A stretch of DNA of 10,305 bases, taken from contig JAWXCB010000093.1 in the NCBI GenBank assembly GCA_034440455.1, forward strand, positions 1 to 10,305. The letters run 5' to 3'. Shown here in pieces: positions 6,723-10,305 of this stretch; positions within the stretch are counted from its first letter, which is position 1, and every line of letters begins with the position of its first letter. The translations under genes and the position numbers were made by a program. The notes under the pieces are model-generated. The model was given only the letters and a program-made list of their open reading frames with translations, did not search any database and was not told where the DNA came from. The stretch comes from JAWXCB01 sp034440455. Its GTDB lineage: Bacteria > Bacteroidota > Bacteroidia > Chitinophagales > CAIOSU01.

Positions 6723-9700
6723 TTATTCCTTCACGATCACCGCTTTGTCGTAGTAAACTCCGCTTTCGGTTTGCAGGCGATAGAAAATCATTCCACTTGC
6801 ATTGCTGCCAGCGTTGAATTCCATTTTGTATGTCTTTTCGCCTTCTGCAACGCCATTGAACAGTTCGGCAATTCTGTTGCCTGCAATGTCAACGATGTCA
6901 AGCGTTACTCTGCCCTGTTGGGGCAGGCTGAATTCGATGTTCAACTTGTCGGAGAACAAGTTGGGGTATCCTTTCAGCATCACGCTCTTTTCAATCATGT
7001 CTTCATTCATTGTTTGTTGATTCGGATTGCTCAAGCGCGGTGATGAACAAACAATCGTAACTGTTACTGAATGATCAATGCCTGCTGCTCCTGTTCCGTT
7101 GTTTCCTGCGAAAGGAATTGCGCGGATGGTGTAAACGCCCGGAGCGATATTCCAAGGCAGGTAGTTGCCGTTGTTATCGCCTGCAATCGTATAGAACGGA
7201 AGATTTTCCATGCGATAGTTATTGCCGTTGAGCAGGAAGCGAACGCTCTCAATGTTTGCTTCATCGCACACATTTGCGCGAATGTTCATCGGAGTTTGGC
7301 AGATGTCAATGATGTCGCCATCGTTGATTGTACCCATATCCTGGTCGGTGTTTGCATTCACTAATGTGAGGGAAACAACACGCCTGTCGTTACCCTGACA
7401 CTGCGCAGGTTGCTGATTATTGCAAGCTGCATCGCAAGCCGGGTTTTGATACCAGTTGGTGTTGCTGCCTGCTTGCAGGATATTCACCATGAACAATCCT
7501 GTCAGTTCATTTGGATCATTTCCCGAAGCGGCCAGCACGGTCATCTTTCCGCCAGTCATGTAAATGTCGCCAATCAGCGAAGTGCCGCTTGAAATAGTAA
7601 CATCCTGAACAACGTAAGCAATAACATCAGATGAATCGAGGTTGAATGAGTTGTTTGAACCCAACTGCAACTTCTTGCAGATGCGCAATTTCACGCAATC
7701 AGAAGTGAACTTAATAGTGACATTACTTTTCGTGAAAATATTTTCAAGATTGATGTCAGCAGCAGTAAACGTCACTATGCTGTTATTGCCAACGGTGATT
7801 CCGTTGTAAAGCGAACCATTGAGCGTAATGTTTGAATTAGGCGGGATATTTAAATCCTGACCAAGTGCGCAGAACGGATTCGTTTCAAACGTAGGCAGCG
7901 TAAGGCTGGCTTCAGTAGTAATGGGCGTAGTAACAGCGCTGCCGCCACTCACAGCGATATTATCCGCTTTCACGAATGTTCCCGCAGCAGTGATTACTGA
8001 GTTATTCCTCACTTTCACCTTGCCATTGCTTCTTGTAACACCTACGCCACCGCTGTGTACGGTATTCACGCTCAAGTCAACTTCTTTTTGCGCAACAATT
8101 ACATAAGAAGAAAGCAACGCGGTTGCATCAAATGTAACTGTGTAAGAAGCAACAGCGGGACAACCACCGGCATTTGTTGCAGTTACAGTATAAGTGCCCG
8201 GAGCAACGACCTGAATTGATTCGGTTGTTTCACCGGTTGACCATTCGTAGCCTGTAGCTGATGCAGAAGCTGCTTTCAATATTACACCGGAACCCTGACA
8301 GAACGAGGGCAACAGATGCTCTGTGATGGTAACGTCAGTGTTAGTGCTGTTGTTGACGCACTGATTATTATCGCAAAGGTCTTCCGTGCAAGCATCCGCA
8401 TCATCGCATTGCGTTGAATCAATACAGCAGTTAGCAATTGCATCGTGGAAGCAAGTGCCGTTGATGCAGTAGTCGTCTGTGCAGATGTCAAAATCATCAC
8501 AGTCGTTTTGTGTGAACACACAAGTGCCAAGTACGCATTTGTCAACGGTGCAGAGGTTACCATCATCACACAATACAGGGATGAATATGCAGATGCCTTG
8601 CACACAACTATCGTTTGTGCAGAGGTCAGCATCATCGCAGAGAACAGGTAAGTTTTGGCAAGTTCCTGTTAAATCGCAGAAATCAGTAGTACAGGGGTCG
8701 CCATCATCGCAATTCTGCGGAGTGTGGATGCAGTTGCCGTTTACGCAGGCATCGGTTGTACATGCATCGCTGTCATCGCAGTTGATGGGTGTGAAGGTGC
8801 AAACGCCATTGTCGCATCCGTTTGTTGTGCAGGCATCGCCATCATCACAATAGAGTGCGATGAACTGGCAGGAGCCGTCAATTGGGTCGCATACATCAAT
8901 TGTGCAGAGGTCGTTGTCATCGCAGCAGGTAGAGATATGCAGACAGATGCCACCGTTGCACACATCTTCGGTACATTCATTCGTATCATCGCAATCCGCA
9001 ACGCTTTGGCAGCAATTCGGAATTGTAGTATTCTGGCAAGTTCCTGTTCCATCGCAGAAATCGGTAGTGCAGGGATTGCCGTCATCGCAGTCAATCGGCT
9101 GGTTAAAGCAACTGCCATTGATACACAAATCATCGGTGCAGGCATCGCCATCGCTGCAATCAACAGGAATGTTTGAGCATTGTCCGCTTTGGCAAATGTC
9201 GTTTGTGCAGGGGTCGCCATCCGTGCAATCAACCGGAATATTCAGGCATTGACCGCTTTGGCAAAGGTCAACTGTGCAGGAATCATTATCATCGCAATTC
9301 ACAGGTGTGAATTCACAGATGCCATTGATACAAGCGTCAATCGTGCATGAATCATTATCCGTGCAAAGAACAGGTGTGAATTCGCATAAACCACTCACGC
9401 AAGAATCAGTAGTGCAAGCGTCAAAATCATCACATACAACAGGCGTGTATTCGCACTGACCATTTACACAAGCATCGCTGGTGCAACCGTCACCGTCATC
9501 GCAAACTACCGGAGTAAACACGCATTGAGCATTCACGCAGGTGTCGTTTGTGCAAGCGTCATTATCAGTGCAGGGAACCGGAGTGTATTCGCACTGTCCA
9601 TTCAGGCAAGCGTCAGTCGTGCAGCCATCGCCATCATCACACACAAGCGTATCACAGGGGTTGCCGCTGCCGCATCCGGGAATCGGAGTATAAAAGCATT

Positions 9701-10305
9701 GACCTAAATCACAAAGGTCAGTAGTGCAGGAATCACCATCATCGCAAACAACGATTTCGATACTTGCTACCAACGTATCGGAGCAACCATCAGGATTCAC
9801 AACATAAACAGTGAAATCAATATCGCCTTCTAATGGAATAAGAAGCAATGAATCCGGGGGCAGGTTAGCTGCAAGAATGGATAAGTCAATGCTGCCATCA
9901 CTATAGAGGTCAAGGCTATAAGTTCCGGCAGGATCAACATTCGTTGATTGGTTTACAACAGATGTCGGTTCACCTGAACAAGTATTCTGGTAATCAAAAG
10001 CCAACTGTGGTTTTGCCAAAACAGTAACTGAAGAAACTAACGTATCAGAGCAACCCGTAGAATTCACCACATAAATTGTAAATCCTGTTGTTCCCGCAGG
10101 AACCGGCAACACGAGCGAAGAATCCGTGGGCAAACTTGCAGCAGGTAAAACGAGATTAATCGTTCCGTTGCTGTTTACATCCAAGTAATAAGTTGCACCT
10201 GCATCCACACCCGAAGAGAGATTTGTTACAGTAACAAATTCACCTTCGCAGGGAGAAGAAGAGAAAGAAAGTGCGAGTTCAGGCTTTTCGAGAATCGTGA
10301 TGTCA
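6723..10305 (-). CDS. giant T9SS-exported multidomain surface protein with 19 Cys-rich repeats (partial, N-terminus outside window)
   Basis: The frame is open to the right window edge and ends TAA at 6723; 1193 residues are visible. The GTG at 10206-10208 is inside a domain and is not the start. Order from the N-terminal side: two PKD-like repeats of about 90 residues (10292-9750), the Cys/Asp-rich array (9746-8340), an Ig-like domain with GTYTVTATNAGGC (about 8340-8135), a module rich in short Asn/Gly/Val strands that looks beta-helical (about 8130-7430), a beta domain with VNANTDQDMGTINDGD and WNIAPGVYTIRA (about 7385-7035), and a type A sorting domain with YPNLFSDKLNIEF ending KAVIVKE (about 6985-6726). 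There is no enzyme domain in view. The plan resembles surface adhesins or structural proteins exported by T9SS. Attachment or matrix function is inference, and an N-terminal catalytic domain beyond the window cannot be excluded. Confidence 0.92.
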   Translation of the reverse strand, partial: DITILEKPELALSFSSSPCEGEFVTVTNLSSGVDAGATYYLDVNSNGTINLVLPAASLPTDSSLVLPVPAGTTGFTIYVVNSTGCSDTLVSSVTVLAKPQLAFDYQNTCSGEPTSVVNQSTNVDPAGTYSLDLYSDGSIDLSILAANLPPDSLLLIPLEGDIDFTVYVVNPDGCSDTLVASIEIVVCDDGDSCTTDLCDLGQCFYTPIPGCGSGNPCDTLVCDDGDGCTTDACLNGQCEYTPVPCTDNDACTNDTCVNAQCVFTPVVCDDGDGCTSDACVNGQCEYTPVVCDDFDACTTDSCVSGLCEFTPVLCTDNDSCTIDACINGICEFTPVNCDDNDSCTVDLCQSGQCLNIPVDCTDGDPCTNDICQSGQCSNIPVDCSDGDACTDDLCINGSCFNQPIDCDDGNPCTTDFCDGTGTCQNTTIPNCCQSVADCDDTNECTEDVCNGGICLHISTCCDDNDLCTIDVCDPIDGSCQFIALYCDDGDACTTNGCDNGVCTFTPINCDDSDACTTDACVNGNCIHTPQNCDDGDPCTTDFCDLTGTCQNLPVLCDDADLCTNDSCVQGICIFIPVLCDDGNLCTVDKCVLGTCVFTQNDCDDFDICTDDYCINGTCFHDAIANCCIDSTQCDDADACTEDLCDNNQCVNNSTNTDVTITEHLLPSFCQGSGVILKAASASATGYEWSTGETTESIQVVAPGTYTVTATNAGGCPAVASYTVTFDATALLSSYVIVAQKEVDLSVNTVHSGGVGVTRSNGKVKVRNNSVITAAGTFVKADNIAVSGGSAVTTPITTEASLTLPTFETNPFCALGQDLNIPPNSNITLNGSLYNGITVGNNSIVTFTAADINLENIFTKSNVTIKFTSDCVKLRICKKLQLGSNNSFNLDSSDVIAYVVQDVTISSGTSLIGDIYMTGGKMTVLAASGNDPNELTGLFMVNILQAGSNTNWYQNPACDAACNNQQPAQCQGNDRRVVSLTLVNANTDQDMGTINDGDIIDICQTPMNIRANVCDEANIESVRFLLNGNNYRMENLPFYTIAGDNNGNYLPWNIAPGVYTIRAIPFAGNNGTGAAGIDHSVTVTIVCSSPRLSNPNQQTMNEDMIEKSVMLKGYPNLFSDKLNIEFSLPQQGRVTLDIVDIAGNRIAELFNGVAEGEKTYKMEFNAGSNASGMIFYRLQTESGVYYDKAVIVKE
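6726..6985 (-). other. T9SS type A C-terminal sorting domain of the surface protein
   Basis: The terminal 85 or so residues show the standard layout: KGYPNLFSDKLNIEFSLPQ, VTLDIVDIAGNRIAEL, GEKTYKMEFNAG, GMIFYRLQTESGVYYDKAVI and a basic VKE end. These match the family's YPNP-F, D-x-x-G-x-x-v and G-x-Y-x-x-R/L blocks. It predicts export through the outer membrane by T9SS and surface anchoring or release. Confidence 0.9.
8340..9746 (-). repeat. 19-unit Cys/Asp-rich protein repeat array (23-residue, 69-bp unit; CTDC type)
   Basis: The 469 codons divide into 19 units with consensus CDDGD-x-CT-x-D-x-C-x-x-G-x-C-x-x-TPV-x, that is C-x5-C-x4-C-x4-C-x6. Thirteen units are exactly 23 residues by my division; longer ones are unit 1 (35), unit 10 (32), unit 12 (25), unit 15 (24) and unit 18 (31). 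I count 83 cysteines. The CT-x-D-x-C core is like the CTDC repeat first known from Dictyostelium surface proteins and also seen in some bacterial exported proteins. The DDGD loop resembles Ca2+-binding turns. The DNA copies are diverged, so the array is old or kept by protein-level selection rather than freshly amplified. Confidence 0.92.
9750..10292 (-). repeat. two tandem PKD-like domains of about 90 residues
   Basis: Units of 91 residues (10292-10020) and 90 residues (10019-9750) align along their length: L-x-KP-x-LAF/LS at the start, CEGE/CSGEP, GATYYLDVNSNGTINL versus GTYSLDLYSDGSIDLS, LPTDSSLVLPV versus LPPDSLLLIPL, and YVVN-x-x-GCSDTLV at the end. Both carry a D-x-(N/Y)-S-(N/D)-G loop. 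More copies probably lie beyond the window edge. They are likely beta-sandwich spacers in an extended stalk. Confidence 0.8.

Noticed and set aside
8445..9459. Several long plus-strand and alternative-frame ORFs across the Cys-rich array
   Set aside because: They are shadows produced by the 69-bp periodicity and biased codons of the minus-strand array. They repeat the same pseudo-motifs and lack start-site context.
8340..9746. CRISPR array or tandem DNA satellite
   Set aside because: The 69-bp periodicity comes from a diverged protein repeat in an open frame. There are no identical direct repeats with unrelated spacers.
6723..10208. GTG at 10206-10208 as the start of the giant protein
   Set aside because: The frame stays open for 32 more codons to the window edge. 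Those codons complete the first half of a PKD-like repeat that matches the next one.

Overview
The window looks like a chromosomal segment from a free-living member of the Bacteroidota. Three things support this. Two large secreted proteins end in type A sorting domains of the type IX secretion system (T9SS). The membrane pyrophosphatase carries the phylum's variant motifs (ADCTGDNAGDSVG, TADGFETY). A TAnnTTTG-type -7 element lies upstream of it. I cannot name a genus.

Left part, plus strand (1-3150). The window opens on the last 17 codons of a glycine-rich RNA-binding protein, followed by a 54-residue basic small protein and a strong intrinsic terminator. A short region dense in inverted repeats then leads to hppA, a complete 818-residue ion-pumping membrane pyrophosphatase with its own terminator.

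Right part, minus strand (10305-3453). Three genes read leftwards towards hppA. First is a giant T9SS-exported surface protein whose N-terminus lies outside the window. It is built from about 90-residue PKD-like repeats, a 19-unit Cys/Asp-rich array (23-residue units, C-x5-C-x4-C-x4-C), an Ig-like domain, a presumed beta-helical module, an accessory beta domain and a sorting domain. Next is a complete metallo-beta-lactamase-fold hydrolase. Last is a secreted family 1 pectate lyase with two Ig-like domains, a second kind of Cys/Asp-rich repeat and a T9SS sorting domain.

The pectate lyase gene is broken as written by two apparent single-base deletions and one in-frame TAG. Adding one base at each deletion gives exactly 732 codons over the span, and the TAG can be explained by one C-to-T change. 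The gene is therefore either a very young pseudogene or intact and mis-sequenced.

Functionally the minus-strand side concerns cell-surface and secreted proteins (attachment, pectin degradation), while the plus-strand side is housekeeping (RNA binding, pyrophosphate-driven ion pumping). I see no tRNA, rRNA, CRISPR, transposase or defence system. The best candidates for novelty are the multi-Cys repeat arrays on the two exported proteins and the triple lesion in the pectate lyase.
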